A stretch of DNA of 64,000 nt from NCBI GenBank assembly GCA_039619475.1, contig CM077115.1, positions 513,690,815 through 513,754,814 on the forward strand, in the 5' to 3' direction. The notes under the pieces are model-generated. The model ran no database searches and had not been told where the DNA came from. It saw only the letters and a program-made list of their open reading frames with translations. Shown here piece by piece: positions 13,940 through 24,803 of this stretch (positions are counted from its first letter, which is position 1; every line of letters starts with the position of its first letter). Origin of the DNA: Icerya purchasi (lineage: Eukaryota; Arthropoda; Insecta; Hemiptera; Monophlebidae). The position numbers and the translations under genes were made by a program.

Positions 13940-16900
13940 ACTAGTATTACTCTAGAATGTTTTCTGTTTATAGAACAGCGGTTTTCTAATTTGAGCTATA
14001 ACAAAATTAAATTTTGCAACATTGAAATTTCATTAAAATCCTTACATTATCAAAAATGTATGCAGAGCGCTGATATTAACTTTAATTTTCTGAATACATC
14101 ACAAATATTTTTATGAGCGCTCTAACTTTTTATGTTCATAATCGTTTCAATAATCAATTGTGAAGTTTGTCATCATTGGTGAATATCACTTAATGAGAGT
14201 GCTGATTAGAAGAAAACGGCACAGTTATACAATACGCCGATGAAATTTCTTCAACAATTTACGCGTCACACTTCAGAATGCAAACGACGCATTTAATTTG
14301 AAAGGATAATAAAAAAAATCCGAAAAATGCACTTCCAATCGACAGGTAGAGAATAGAGAAATTAAATAAACCGCTCGGAAAGCAAACTAATGGCTAACGT
14401 TTTTCATAATCGATTTGATATTTCCTCATTAAATATACGCTAAGAGAAAATAACAGTCATATCTCCCCCGCATTAATTATACTGTCGCTAATCAAAAAGA
14501 AAACGGGCCCCGCTTGAGTGGTTGGACCACATATTCTTTCGTTATAAATCGCATTCACATTTCGACTCGTGAAACACACGGATTATTGGTAAAAATGTAA
14601 TTGGGACGTTTTCAGTCACCCTCATGCAACTGAAACAGTTGTTTTCTTCTGATTTTTATCGCTCTAGAAAAAAGAAAAGAAGAAACGGCAATCTCGTTTA
14701 CCAATGTTGACAAATTTCAAAACAATTTTTTACGCAATAGTTAAATGAACTAATAGGCAAAGGAAAAAAATATACCTTTAACACAGGAATGTAGCAAAGG
14801 TATGTCAAGTCAAAAAAAAATAGTTGTAATATTTTCACGTTAAAAGAATCCATAATCAAACGGTATTTTTACTATAAAAATTAACACCATAATAATGCTG
14901 CTCTATACTTTACACTTTACAAAAAAAATTTATTTTATTCCTTACTGGTTCACAAATAGTAAAGCCAAAATAAATTTCAGGAACAGTTCGATCTAACTAG
15001 TTCCAGTTAACACAAAATAATAATACCTTCGAAAATTACAAGCACCGCTAATTATTATCTGAAACAATTTTGTCCTTTAATCGGACTGAAACGATATAGT
15101 TGAGTAATTATTATTTTCAGTCAATTCGAAAGATGATTTGAAAAATGTTACAGCCATTTCTAAATGTACGTTTTTTCATCACGTACCATCAATATCAACG
15201 GCAAAATCTGTTATCGAGTGTTACATGCTTTTCATAAACATTTACGCATTACTACTGCACTGGTTAACGTTTTTTATGCGATATTTAACGATTTTTGTAC
15301 TTTTTTTTTTTTTTTTCAATTTTCCATACAAATATCCGACATGATTTTACACGTTCACCGTTAGTGAAATATTCGGAAGTTCGTTGTAGTCTTGTAATTG
15401 ATAGGCGTATTTCCAGCATGCAGTTATACGCATGTGGAAAACATGCTAAGACCCGCATTTCAAAATCTATTGATTATCATTATTTACATCATTATCATTA
15501 GTAAACAAATATTATGTGCAATTATATCTGTAAACGGCCCTCAGGCGAAACTTCTACAATTCGATTAAGCTGAGTATTATAAATGTTTGACTACATTTTT
15601 CCAATAGTACAAAAATTTACCTTCAATTCAATATGCCGCTTTAAATGTTTAAATCGTAATAAAAGCCGATGTGGCATGCACTTCTTTATACGTGTATGTT
15701 TCATTTATTAAATACTATTAATATTTTTTATGTATCTCACATACAGCAACGGTGTCTTATCACCTACCGTTTAATCAATACGAAATAAACTAAAATTATT
15801 ACCGAGTTTTGAGACAGCAATGTATTTTATTTTGTTCAAAAATCAAAATTTAAAAAAGAAAGCTATTACTTAACGCCAACGTAACCGTAACGTATTGCTG
15901 TCTAACGAAAAATTAATACTTTTACCGAGCAATTCGGATTAATCATGTAAAAATTGCATTAATTATCCTTTCAGAATGAATCGAACACGTGTGATAAATT
16001 GTAATTTGACTTAATTTTCTTGCCACAATATTATTTCATGTCAAAAAATCGGTTTACCAGTGAAACTGAACTAGCGCCGTATTTTCATCAGTAAATAATT
16101 TATCCGGTTATCTGATAACTAAAATACAGCTAGCAATTAAAAAATGCAAATTTCCACGTCGAAAAAACTTTCTTTCCTTTACTGATACAGATAATACTTC
16201 ACATTTAGTTGTGTGATTTAAAATTAAGAGAATTATAAAAACAGAAATATACAAGTTACCGCTTTATTGTTCTTTGTAAGATAGCGTTAGACTCTATTAG
16301 TAAGTGATGCATGTTTTTTTTTTCTTCTTTCAATTCGCAGTTATCAACTGTGCAACATATATCATTCATCTTTTCTTGATAATCATCATCATGGGCAAAT
16401 GGTTCCGGTACTTTCAAGAATTTTAATGTTTTCAATTAGATGCTCTGTTTCGAACTTTCTAAAACTTAAATTATCCTTCAACTTCCGGTATAGATACCCT
16501 ATAAACTTTGTTTTATTTAACGATTATATTTACCCTACTAGAAAAGTGTGTAAACATTTTATACTTAAAGGATTCACAAGTAAACTACTCTTACTTTATC
16601 TCATAATCCTAGCTTGTAATTTTAGCTTCATTTTTATAAATTACTTTTAAACGGTTCTGGGAAGAATACTCCACTAACTATCAGATTACTTTTTTTTTTT
16701 TTTTTTAGTTGCAAGCAATGTAATCAGTTGAGTCTACCCGACCGACTTAAATAAACAATTATCGAACGATCATAGTAGTTATAATACTTAATAGCTTAAT
16801 ATGGAGACATCAAAAATTACCTGATAGTGGTCAGTGTAACTAAATGTTAATTAAATGCCTACTTACATTCTATCTAATTTGAAAAAGAGACTATTTTCTT

Positions 16901-18464
16901 TCCCTTACAGTCAGTATTTTAATTCATACCAATTTGAATCAAAAGTTTATCTTTGTTATTTTATTTAGCGATTGCTTTAACCTGCTAGATTTCTCTATTT
17001 TTTCCCCCACATCTTTGTTTGCCAAAAATGCAACAAAAATTGTTTAAATGAAACTCTACAATTTACGGATAATTAGCAATTTACATTTAATCAATCTACA
17101 ATATATAAACTTATCACCAGAACCATCGTTTTAAAACGTGTACAGAGTTTTTATCCCGTTATAAACAAATTTTAAAGCATATGTAAATTAAAATTTTAAC
17201 AATATAAGCACCAATTTTCATCTGGTGTGTATATATTACATACCACTCTTAGGTGTCATACTCACCAAAAATTAATTATAATTTCATGTAAAATATCTAA
17301 TAATTATCAAAACTGATTTATTGAAAACAAATTCCATTTAAATATAATTTAAACAAAATATACATTACCTTAAATTTAAACGAGAATATCAATATGGGCG
17401 TAAGATACGTTTAGTAGTTTTATATTTACAAAATATTGAAACTGCGAAATATTTTTACGTACCCTCAGAAACCATACTGAAAACCTTCATTTAACAAAGT
17501 AAGAAAATTAAACTTTATACGTACCAATTTTCATGCTAATCACATTATATGTAGAACTTATTTGTACGCATTACCGCATCTTTTTGTAATCAAAACCCCA
17601 ACTATTTTAACAAGCCGTATTAAGTGTTTTTGGGTCTTGTAGCGTAAAAATTATATACTGATTAACTCAGATTTGCGGAATGTGAAACAACACTTTTTGG
17701 TACAAAACAAATTTTTTAAATGTTTTAGAAAAAAGGACAGAGATAATTTAATTATCGCCAATAAAAATCAAAGATATTTCATTATCCTAAAAATAATACC
17801 AATACGATTCTCTTCCATTATATAATGCTGTAAAATGATTACATAAATACAATTAACCTAACCTCTCGATATTTCCGATGAAAAGAATAATCATGGCTAC
17901 GGTTGTCTGAAAATCGATCACCTACAAGAATTATGATTTTCATTATTATAAAAAAGAAAGATATAAAACTCTTAATTTTTCTCTAAATATGTGTACAAAA
18001 TACTGCTTACGAGAATGTCTGCTGCTTAAACTATGACCATCCGGACTTAAAACTATACGATCCTTTCCATACCAAGAACCGCGATGTATTTTGTAATTTT
18101 TATACCGTGAATCGAACTTATCTGAATAATGATTATTGTCGAAATTTTCACGGATATTTGTTCCTCCACGGCCAACGCCTCTTCCGCGATAACCCCTATT
18201 ACTGCGGAAAGGACGGAATGGACGAAAAGGACGTCTACCACTCGGGCTAAGTACAAAAAAAATATTATTCAAGATTACGTATAATCTGATTAAATCATAT
18301 TTGTTGAAATATCATAAAAAGAAATTATTCAATTTAAAGCCATTTTCAATTGTAAATTATATTTAAACGAAAAAAAGTGAACATTTCATAAGCAATAAAT
18401 GTTTGTTTTACATAAATACTGAGTTTAATCTTATACAAGTATACCTTCGAAAATGGGAGCTCAT
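1698..18464 (-). CDS. Pep: Zinc finger protein on ecdysone puffs-like gene, partial (eight exons)
   Basis: I assembled eight minus-strand exons whose splice sites are GT-AG and whose phases all agree: 18464-18445, 18246-18011, 17921-17863, 13795-13470, 11780-11720, 5451-5215, 3091-2975 and 1895-1698 (1254 nt, 418 codons). The order of regions is: a short start (MSSHFRSPSG), an Arg/Gly-rich stretch with PFRPFRPFR and GYRGRGVGRGG, an Arg/Ser/basic region, a long Lys/Glu-rich acidic linker, then FIELRCPHCKKSYRTF and FFCDLCKLRYK zinc-finger segments. The architecture (RG-rich N-terminus, charged linker, 'F-I-E-L-x-C-P-H-C' and 'F-C-x-x-C-K-L-x-Y' fingers) matches my memory of insect Pep, a nuclear hnRNP-associated protein at active ecdysone-induced loci. 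The 3' end lies off the left edge. The family name is an inference; the exon chain is seen directly. Confidence 0.65.
2975..3091 (-). CDS. Pep: Pep-like gene, exon 7 (first zinc-finger half)
   Basis: These 39 codons lie between TTATTCAG| and ATG|GTAACT. The product begins KTDEDRETSDDKVSNPK and ends FIELRCPHCKKSYRTFM, which supplies the CxxC knuckle of a C2H2-like finger preceded by the F-I-E-L motif. The intron splits this finger, and its histidines must come from exon 8. Confidence 0.75.
3330..3727 (+). repeat. tRNA-derived SINE
   Basis: The head at 3330-3404 folds like a tRNA. GTCGTCG pairs with CAACGAC at 6 of 7 positions, an A-box-like segment TAGCCTAGTTGC follows, and the B box GGTTCGATCCC is perfect. 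The T stem lacks one base compared with a working tRNA. It is followed by an unrelated body of about 310 bp containing AAGGCACAATGGCAAACCAC, and the unit ends in an AT-rich simple tail. AATAAATAAA occurs on both sides (3311-3320 and 3718-3727) and may be the target duplication. A pol III internal promoter fused to a non-tRNA body is the definition of a SINE. It sits in a Pep intron. Confidence 0.6.
5215..5451 (-). CDS. Pep: Pep-like gene, exon 6 (Lys/Glu-rich linker)
   Basis: This exon is 79 whole codons between AATACAG| and GTG|GTAAGT. It encodes a highly charged linker beginning SVESTRNSPEIEDRARN, continuing with runs of Glu, Lys, Asp and Asn, and ending NNSEEVEEDKEV. It is probably disordered. 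A similar Lys/Glu linker precedes the zinc fingers in insect Pep proteins as I remember them. Confidence 0.75.
7238..8116. repeat. Possible decayed inverted-repeat element
   Basis: GATCTTTCGGGCGGTAGCGA near 7238 recurs inverted near 8116, where the complementary strand reads GGATCGTTCGGGTGGTAGCG. The arms are about 30 bp and roughly 80 percent alike, and they are clearly richer in G and C than their surroundings. The roughly 820 bp between them has no recognisable coding content and includes the TA microsatellite. No target duplication was identified, so this may be an old non-autonomous DNA transposon. Confidence 0.35.
7837..7883. repeat. (TA)n microsatellite
   Basis: An uninterrupted run of TA dinucleotides inside a Pep intron. 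Confidence 0.95.
8762..8803. repeat. (TA)n microsatellite
   Basis: A perfect TA run directly before the mariner-like terminal sequence at 8805. Confidence 0.95.
8805..8835. mobile_element. Probable mariner terminal-repeat remnant
   Basis: The sequence CAAGGTATGATCAATAAGTA followed by CCGGGAAC has the form of a mariner end. Read on the minus strand it could encode the PVLIDHTL-like tail that some mariner transposases carry into their terminal repeat. The minus-strand mariner relic at 10214-10591 may be the same element, now separated by the duplicated sequence between. Confidence 0.35.
9333..10216. repeat. Diverged tandem duplication, two copies
   Basis: Copy A (about 9333-9747) and copy B (about 9820-10216) share, in order, TTTTTAATAT.TGCT, ATAAATTAATTTTAATAAAA, ATCTTCAGCTAAACGTGAAA, a GCGATAAAC.TGTT block followed by CCTAAAGAGA, and TTTAAACGGGTATTAATA. 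The spacing is about 485 bp. Point changes and small indels show that the duplication is old. Neither copy has a long reading frame. Confidence 0.75.
10214..10591 (-). pseudogene. mariner transposase C-terminal relic
   Basis: The minus strand encodes HMAPCDFFLFHRLK, then RFESLEAIQ and LLKDI, and in a shifted frame DRIKRWRLCVASDGNYFDGD, which is the order of the mariner transposase C-terminus. The usual 'SPDLAPCDFFLF' has become 'LPHMAPCDFFLF', so the third catalytic aspartate is gone. A frameshift and stop codons confirm that it is dead. The N-terminal DNA-binding and first catalytic parts are missing. Confidence 0.8.
11720..11780 (-). CDS. Pep: Pep-like gene, exon 5
   Basis: A 61-nt exon between TATTTAG| and GACAAG|GTAATT. 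Its first base completes the Arg codon left open by exon 4, then it encodes MKNAARGLYGKRQSSKASDK. Only this frame is open. It ends in phase 0, as exon 6 needs. Confidence 0.6.
12179..13440. other. Pep intron, no feature recognised
   Basis: AT-rich intron sequence with homopolymer runs. I see only short chance reading frames here. Confidence 0.4.
13470..13795 (-). CDS. Pep: Pep-like gene, exon 4 (basic region)
   Basis: The acceptor CATGTAG| and the donor TTGAG|GTATTA bound 326 nt that are fully open. The product starts DSSSHRSRGSSYHVH, runs through REYSEYDSELITSS and ends in a strongly basic segment finishing KMKMIKML. No single domain is recognisable. Arg/Lys-rich sequence of this type often carries nuclear localisation. 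A long AT-rich intron of about 4 kb separates it from exon 3. Confidence 0.7.
13896..13939. repeat. (ATT)n microsatellite
   Basis: About fourteen consecutive ATT trinucleotides, about 100 bp upstream of Pep exon 4 in its preceding intron. Confidence 0.95.
13940..17862. other. Pep intron 3, no feature recognised
   Basis: About 3.9 kb of AT-rich sequence with scattered poly-T tracts. I found no coherent coding block, transposase motif or long inverted repeat. Confidence 0.4.
17863..17921 (-). CDS. Pep: Pep-like gene, exon 3
   Basis: A 59-nt exon lies between CTTGTAG| and GAGAG|GTTAGG and encodes RDRFSDNRSHDYSFHRKYRE. It is too short to find as an open frame alone. It is supported because it converts the phase 1 end of exon 2 into the phase 0 start of exon 4 and continues the same Arg/Ser/Asp-rich composition. 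Confidence 0.6.
18011..18246 (-). CDS. Pep: Pep-like gene, exon 2 (RG-rich)
   Basis: This exon is bounded by TACTTAG|C and C|GTAAGC. It encodes PSGRRPFRPFRPFR, GYRGRGVGRGG and then a Tyr/Asn/Asp/Ser-rich stretch ending SLSSRHS. Arg-Gly repeats of this kind are typical of RNA-binding nuclear proteins. It enters in phase 2 and leaves in phase 1, both matched by the neighbouring exons. Confidence 0.7.
18445..18464 (-). CDS. Pep: Pep-like gene, first coding exon
   Basis: The ATG at 18464 sits in a favourable context (GAAAATGAG) and encodes MSSHFR plus two bases of the next codon. It ends at a canonical AAG|GTATAC donor. A TTTACAG acceptor just upstream (near 18485) suggests that this exon also carries some 5' untranslated sequence and that a further non-coding exon lies upstream. 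The start was chosen because phase 2 matches the next exon exactly. Confidence 0.6.
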
Positions 18465-19176
18465 TTTCTTAATTCAATAAGACCTGTAAAAACACAAATT
18501 TCAATTTTATATAAAAAACGTAATATTCATAATGTTCCAATAATATAATAAAAAAAAAAACATAAAAATGAGTAATTGTTACAATATATTTCAATGAATT
18601 AAATGTGCCGTATATCAACAAACACGAATGTACGTATAAAAGTAACTTTTCATTTTCTCTCAAATCTATTACTACATTTTACATTCTAATCATAAATTAT
18701 TACAACTTTACAAAGCTGAATATAAATACTTACAAATTTAACAATAAGCTTGATACAATTATATTTAAAAAATATATACACACAAAACTTTCATTAAACA
18801 AAAACCCAACACAACTTTGCTCGCAAATTCATTTTGTTGACAGGGCTAATCGATGATTTCAGCCAATCGTAATACAGCATTTAAAATAAATACCAAAAAT
18901 AATCTACATATTTTAAAATTGCCGCTTTCTTATGAATTGATTTAAGTAAAAAAAGTTGTTATTAATTTTTAAACCGTTCTCTAAAATACATTAGAAATTT
19001 TAAAGAAATAATAATTATTTATAATTTAAAAAATTATTATTTGTGTTTTATGATTTAGTTTATTACTATCATTTACATCAATACGTTTTTATCTTTGTAA
19101 TTTCGAAAAATTAAAATATAGTTATTTTATTTTTCATTGAAAATATTACGCATCATTTTGAAGAAAAATTACAATT

Positions 19177-19182
<6 letters not shown>

Positions 19183-19228
<46 letters not shown>
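19183..19228. repeat. (TA)n microsatellite
   Basis: An uninterrupted TA run upstream of the Pep-like gene. Confidence 0.95.
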
Positions 19229-19234
<6 letters not shown>

Positions 19235-20109
19235 TATTACAATTTTAAAATCTCTTACTACGAAACAATCATTGCATCGTAATAAAACCTATTAATTCGA
19301 AATTAATCGACGCTCCAAAGCTTGACCTACAATTACTTTCTTATCATAATTATATTTCACGTGATCAATAAAAAGATATTCATGTATTAGACATGACTGT
19401 CTTCAATGCAAACATTATAGTAATGTATATTGTATAAAAATTAAACTTTTATGTTCACAAGTTTCTTTCAATTACTTCCAAAAAGTAAGTTAGCAAAATT
19501 TAAAAAATTACATTTTGGTAAATACATATGAAAATAAAATATTTTTACAAAATAAACAAATTCAATTGAATTTTCTTTCAAATTACTCCGTTTCCTTTTT
19601 TTTTATAATATCAACTTTTAAATTTATTATAATTATACTTTTTTTTAAATAGTATTTAAAGAGCTAATTACTTTTAAAATATATTAAGGCTAAATAACTA
19701 ATTATATGTTCAGCTAACTTTTTAAATTTATATTTATTCATTTCTATTTCCACTATAAATCTTTAAAAATTATTACAAAACTCTTTACTGCTGTAATAAT
19801 CTGCTTTGTAATACATGCGTATTTTATACGTAACTTTATTCATTAAAAGTACATTAATCATGAGCACAATGTAATGTAAACATATGTCCCGGTATTACAA
19901 TAGAACAAATGAACAAGAAGAAAACTGAAATGATTCAGCTTAAATAAATCATTCAGTCACTAAATGAATCAGCAGATATTACAAAACCCTTTTTTTCTTT
20001 AAGTAAAAGAAGCATACTTTACAACAATATAAATAAAAAAAGAAAGAAAATTAAAAACATAGCCAAATATAAAAATAACAAAAAAATGGAAATTTAATAA
20101 CATTCAAAA

Positions 20110-21450
20110 TCTTTTAGGTGAGAAGGGATTTTTATAGTATGTGCAGGTCGGCGAGGTTCCTCTGTAACTCCAGGACTTGGAGAATATATCATAGTAGGCT
20201 CCTTTGTACTTTCTGGTAAAGAAGGAGTAGAGAACAAGTCATTTTCTGATATGCATAATGTTCTATTTGGTGTTTGTGACTTACCATTGATTTAGAAAGC
20301 ATTTGGACAGTTACTACTGGTCCATCAACAGCTATGAAAACACCAATATCCTGTTTAAATCTGGAATTAGTCTTTTGCTTGCAGAATAGACATTTTAGCA
20401 TGACTTCATCACCTACATGAATCTCTTTGAATTCAACTGTGCATGACTTTGTGGACTTAGCTTTATTTAACACATCGTGGTCTCGAACTTTCATTTAATC
20501 CTCCCATTTTCTTAAAGTAGGTAGTTTATCCTAAATTTTCCTATTAAAAAGAAGTTCTGTTGGGCTTTTACCAGTAACAGAATGAACTGTAGAGTGGTAC
20601 ACTAATAAGTACTGTAGAAGTTCTTTTCTCAAATTTTCATTTTTCAATTGACTAATTTGAACAATTTTTTGTAGAGAACGATTTTGACGCTCAACTTCTC
20701 CATTTGCTTGTGGCCCGTAGGCAATAGCTGTATAGTGTTGAATACCATTTTTTGCACAATAATCTGTAAATTCCTTAGGTATGAATTATGATCCTTGCTA
20801 GGGCTTGAAAGCTGAATAATAATACGGCTTATGTCATTGAAAAATACAGCTTAAGCTTTCGGCTTTTGGCTGTTTGAATTTGAAATATGGCTTAGGCTTT
20901 CGGCTTTTGGCTGATTCAATTTAAAATACGGCTTAAGCTTTCAGCTTTCGGCTTACGAAATAAATTTCAATAGAAGTTAATTAAAATCATTTACTAATTA
21001 CTATACATCAAACTATTTAGCATTACTATTGAAACATCAACATTTTTCTTTACACACAAAAATAAAAGTTTTTAAAAACAATTTCTTACACGATTAATTA
21101 TGTCAAAATGCAAAATCAAGAAATTAACACAAAAAAGCTTAAGCCGAATATAAAGCTTAATTTAGCTTTTTTAGAAATACAGCTTAAGCTTTCATTGTTC
21201 GACTGTTTAAATTTTGAATATAGCTTAAGCTTTAGGCTTTTAGCTTATGGAAACTTAAATATGGCTTTTGGATTGAGCTTATGACATCTAAAAATGATTG
21301 GCTTTCGGCTTTTAGCTTTTGGCTTTCGGCTGGCTTTCAAGCCCTGATCCTTGCTCTGATATAATTGAATAGGGAAAACTATGACGTGTGAAATTTCATC
21401 CAGGAATTCACAAGTAGCTTTAGTAGTAATGCTTCTTATGACTCGCGTTT
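20110..21450 (-). pseudogene. Gypsy-type LTR retrotransposon integrase relic
   Basis: Read on the minus strand and skipping the insertion at 20800-21345, the fragments follow the Ty3/gypsy integrase order: a TTKATCEFLDEI segment, FPYSIISEQGS, FIPKEFTDYCAKNGIQH, AYGPQANGEVERQNRSL with the catalytic glutamate, KSPTELLFNRK, and an open C-terminal domain at 20494-20189 beginning MKVRDHDVLNK. Frameshifts and stops break it, and the second catalytic aspartate ('SDNG') is now 'SEQG'. No protease, reverse transcriptase or LTRs were found, so this is a fragment. It lies upstream of the Pep-like gene in the same orientation. Confidence 0.8.
20800..21345. mobile_element. Non-autonomous TIR element (hAT- or Mutator-like) with internal repeats
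   Basis: The ends are AGGGCTTGAAAGC and GCTTTCAAGCCCT, a perfect 13-bp inverted repeat. GATCCTTGCT flanks both sides (20790-20799 and 21346-21355). Counted as YAGGG...CCCTG ends, the duplication is the 8-bp ATCCTTGC expected of hAT; counted as above, it is a 10-bp duplication as in Mutator-like elements. The interior is built of variants of GGCTTTCGGCTTTTGGCT and AGCTTAAGCTTT, repeated about ten times near both ends. It splits the gypsy integrase reading frame cleanly, which proves insertion. Confidence 0.85.
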
Positions 21451-22594
21451 ATTCAATTTTTGCATATTTTCACCATATCTTAGTGTACTTTATTTTTTAT
21501 TTTATCTGTTATTCACATTATAATTTTACTAGTAGTATTTATAAATACGGGTTACATTGTTAAAAACTGGCTTATATATGATAAGCCCAAAAAATTAATA
21601 AAAATCACATTAAAATCACTAAAAAAAATGAATAATTGTGATGGACTACAATAGTAATCCGCGCGACCACTCATGCGAGAATATTCCGCGCGACCGCTCA
21701 TGCGAGAATACTTCGCGCGACCACTATAGTGTTAATCAGACACAATGCAGTAGGACTCATTGGGGATGAAAGAGTAACCAAATTTTTCAAAAAACCTTGA
21801 AATTAAATTAATATTTTTTAAGAAGGAGTCGATCTTTTTTATATGAAATTATTATAATTTTTTCCAAATAAATAAACTATGATTAAATAATCAAAAATTT
21901 AAACTATATGGTGTTTATCATAATAAAATAGTTGTAAAGTAAAAATTCTTCAGGCGAAACCTTAAGTTGGGTCCAAACGGCTAAATCCCGACAATTCCAC
22001 TCTTGGAATTATTTATTTTATAAATCGATAGAAATAAAATTTCTAGTAACAAAAATATTTAAGTTACACATTATTTAACTTATTTAAATAAAGGCAGTGA
22101 TGAGCTTGTAAACGCCACAATGACAATTTAATTATTTTTTTTTCCATTTGAATTTGAACTTCCCTGATAATTAGCACTGATAAATGATAATACTTAATTT
22201 CCATCTTGCTAAAATCAACTTTTTTCAGAAATACGTTTCCATAGTAAATTGATAATATTTGAAGTCAATCACGTTTATTATTTTTTTTACATTTTTTGTT
22301 TACTACTCAGTTTGTGTTTATCAATTTCCATTCTTTGCTGACTGGTATACTTTTCAATGAACAATTAAAATCTGTCCACATGTATATGATGAGAAACAAT
22401 GATTTCTTTTGACAAATCTTTATTAGACTTGCCATTTTGTAAATGTGAAATATAAAACTGGTCAAATAATGAAAGCTGGGGGCTAATGAAATATGAAGTT
22501 TTGTTTAATAGATCGTTTTACATTTAAACACTACAGAGATAGTTTTTACGGAACTAAATTAAAAACAACATAGCCTACATGTATGCTCAAAAAC

Positions 22595-24510
22595 ACGAGC
22601 CTTTCGGGAACACACTTGTGCAAGTACAAAAATACTCAAAAAACATCGAAAAGTACTTAAGAAGAATCGATTATCGTTTGTAGTATTCATTACTTTAAAT
22701 TTCAATTTTATTGAAAAATCAATGATTATTTTACTTTTCTTAATAAAAAATACACAATCTTTTTTTTTTTTATTAATTTTTTAATAATAAATCATTTTTT
22801 TGTTGTTTATTTACATTTTATGCACTATACTTTTTAACTTTTAGTTTATTTCAAATCAACGTACATGTAATTTTTTCTTCCAGATTTTTAATTTAAGTAA
22901 ATAAAGGAAGTTTTTAACAATTTTATTAAGATATTTTTCCGTTAAAATGCAGGAAATTTATTAAACTGAACTTTAGAAATAAAGTAACAAAACAATTTCG
23001 TTTAATAACATTGTAAAACATAATAAATAAAATTTCGTAACTGTATGTAACGTTGTAAATATTTTTGATTATAGCAACATTAAAAAAATATTAAATTAAG
23101 TTCACTTACCTAAACTAGATGTAAATAAGAAATCTACGAACTAAAAAAAGTTTATTGTTTTACAGTAATAAAAGTGGTTTTCGCTATTACTGTCTACAAT
23201 TATTAACATTCAAATTATATTTGTTTTATTAGTTTTTTGGAATACACTGAATATATACTACTATTAGTTAAGTATTTCACATAACACAAAAGTTTTCAAC
23301 AATATGCGAAAGAAATTTATTTTTTCTCCGATTGCATATTATTACCTATTCAAACTGTTAATTCAATTATTGAACTATAAATTAAAATATTATTTCACAA
23401 ATTGTCGAATCCCTTTTGATATAAATGACTCGGCATTATATAGAAATTTTCTCTTATTGAAGACTTCATTTCAGTCATTAAATAAAGGATCAGATCGTTA
23501 TAGTGTATTTCACATTTTACTAATAGCATGCAATTAGAACAATTAAATTAAACATTACTTTAAATGACAATTTTGCGAAACTTTTTCTTATTTTTCAAGT
23601 AAATACGTTCTCGAAATAATATGCACTAATACTGAAATTATAATTTAATTAGCCATCATAAGGATATATAATTTTATTTGTTATAGTTTAAATTTACTTA
23701 AGTTCTGTTAAACCAAGCTTTATTTGCTACCTCATTGAACTTAATTGAAGGTACACTTTAGATGTTGCAAAAACTCTGCAAGTGCGATTTGGCTGATACT
23801 GTGAGCTACTTCACGTTACAACTTGTTCTTAACAATTCAGAACCGAAACTTATTAAGGCCTCCTTAAAAATTTACGTTATACATTCATAGTTATACTATT
23901 ATTTTCAACGAGCATTACCTGCCTATATAGTTTTAGTAAATAAAAGCTGAATAAAAAATAATTATTTAAAGCAAAATAAACCGCGGCATTTAGTACCACT
24001 ATTTACAATTAACTTAAAATATAAAACCATATTTTTCAGAATTTATGTTTATCTGTCTGTTTATCTATTGTACATTATGTTTTGGATCAAAGAGCACTAA
24101 ATCAAAAATAAAAAAATAAACTATAAATGAACAAAAATTACCAAATAGAAATCACGAAATATAAATATGAATACAAAAATAAACAATAATAGAAGATAAT
24201 ATAGCTAATGAATAAATAAAAATAGTAAAATATGCACAGCTGAACAATAATAATCATCAAAATACAATAAAAACGTTAAGTAATTGAAAAATTAAATGTC
24301 TGCATAAATTAATGCAGCTTTTTCCCTTTTTTTGGCTCCCATAGCATAACGCATCGGGTAATTCAGTTATTCGATGTATGAACAAAATATCTAGGAAAAA
24401 TTATTTCGATTCAATTCCAATTCCGATTCTTCTTAAATTCTTTGCTACGTATCGTTATCACTCTAATGAGTATTATTGTACTTGCACAAGTGTGTTCCCG
24501 AAAGGCTCGT
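22595..24510. mobile_element. 1.9-kb TIR transposon, perfect 33-bp ends, 9-bp duplication
   Basis: The left end 22595-22627 (ACGAGCCTTTCGGGAACACA...) and the right end 24478-24510 are perfect reverse complements over 33 bp, and the similarity continues inward with one mismatch through GTACAAAAATACTCA. CTCAAAAAC is duplicated exactly on both sides (22586-22594 and 24511-24519). A 9-bp duplication with long TIRs is typical of Mutator-like elements. The interior is AT-rich with no reading frame longer than 77 codons and no transposase motif, so the element is non-autonomous. Perfect ends indicate a fairly recent insertion. Confidence 0.85.
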
Positions 24511-24803
24511 CTCAAAAACAGAAATGACTATGATCTTTACATTGTCCACTTGTGACGTAACAGTAAAATTTTCCTCCAGAAATTAGCATTGCCCAGCATA
24601 AAAGCTTTAAATCTGTAATTTTGTCAGACAAAAAACATAATTTAATATAATGTCGTACAATGATTTGTTAAAAACAAAAGTAATACATAATTATTTTTTA
24701 GATGCAAATATATTTACTTGATTAATTTTACAACACCTAATAGCTATTAAATAAATTAAATTTTATGTGTATAAGTAATTTATAAGTATAATATATTAAC
24801 AGA

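Noticed and set aside
18053..18256. Alternative minus-strand frame overlapping Pep exon 2
   Set aside because: It is a shadow of the RG-rich exon in another frame.
23304..23537. 77-codon frame inside the 1.9-kb TIR element as a transposase
   Set aside because: It is far too short, hydrophobic and without any DDE or zinc-binding motif.
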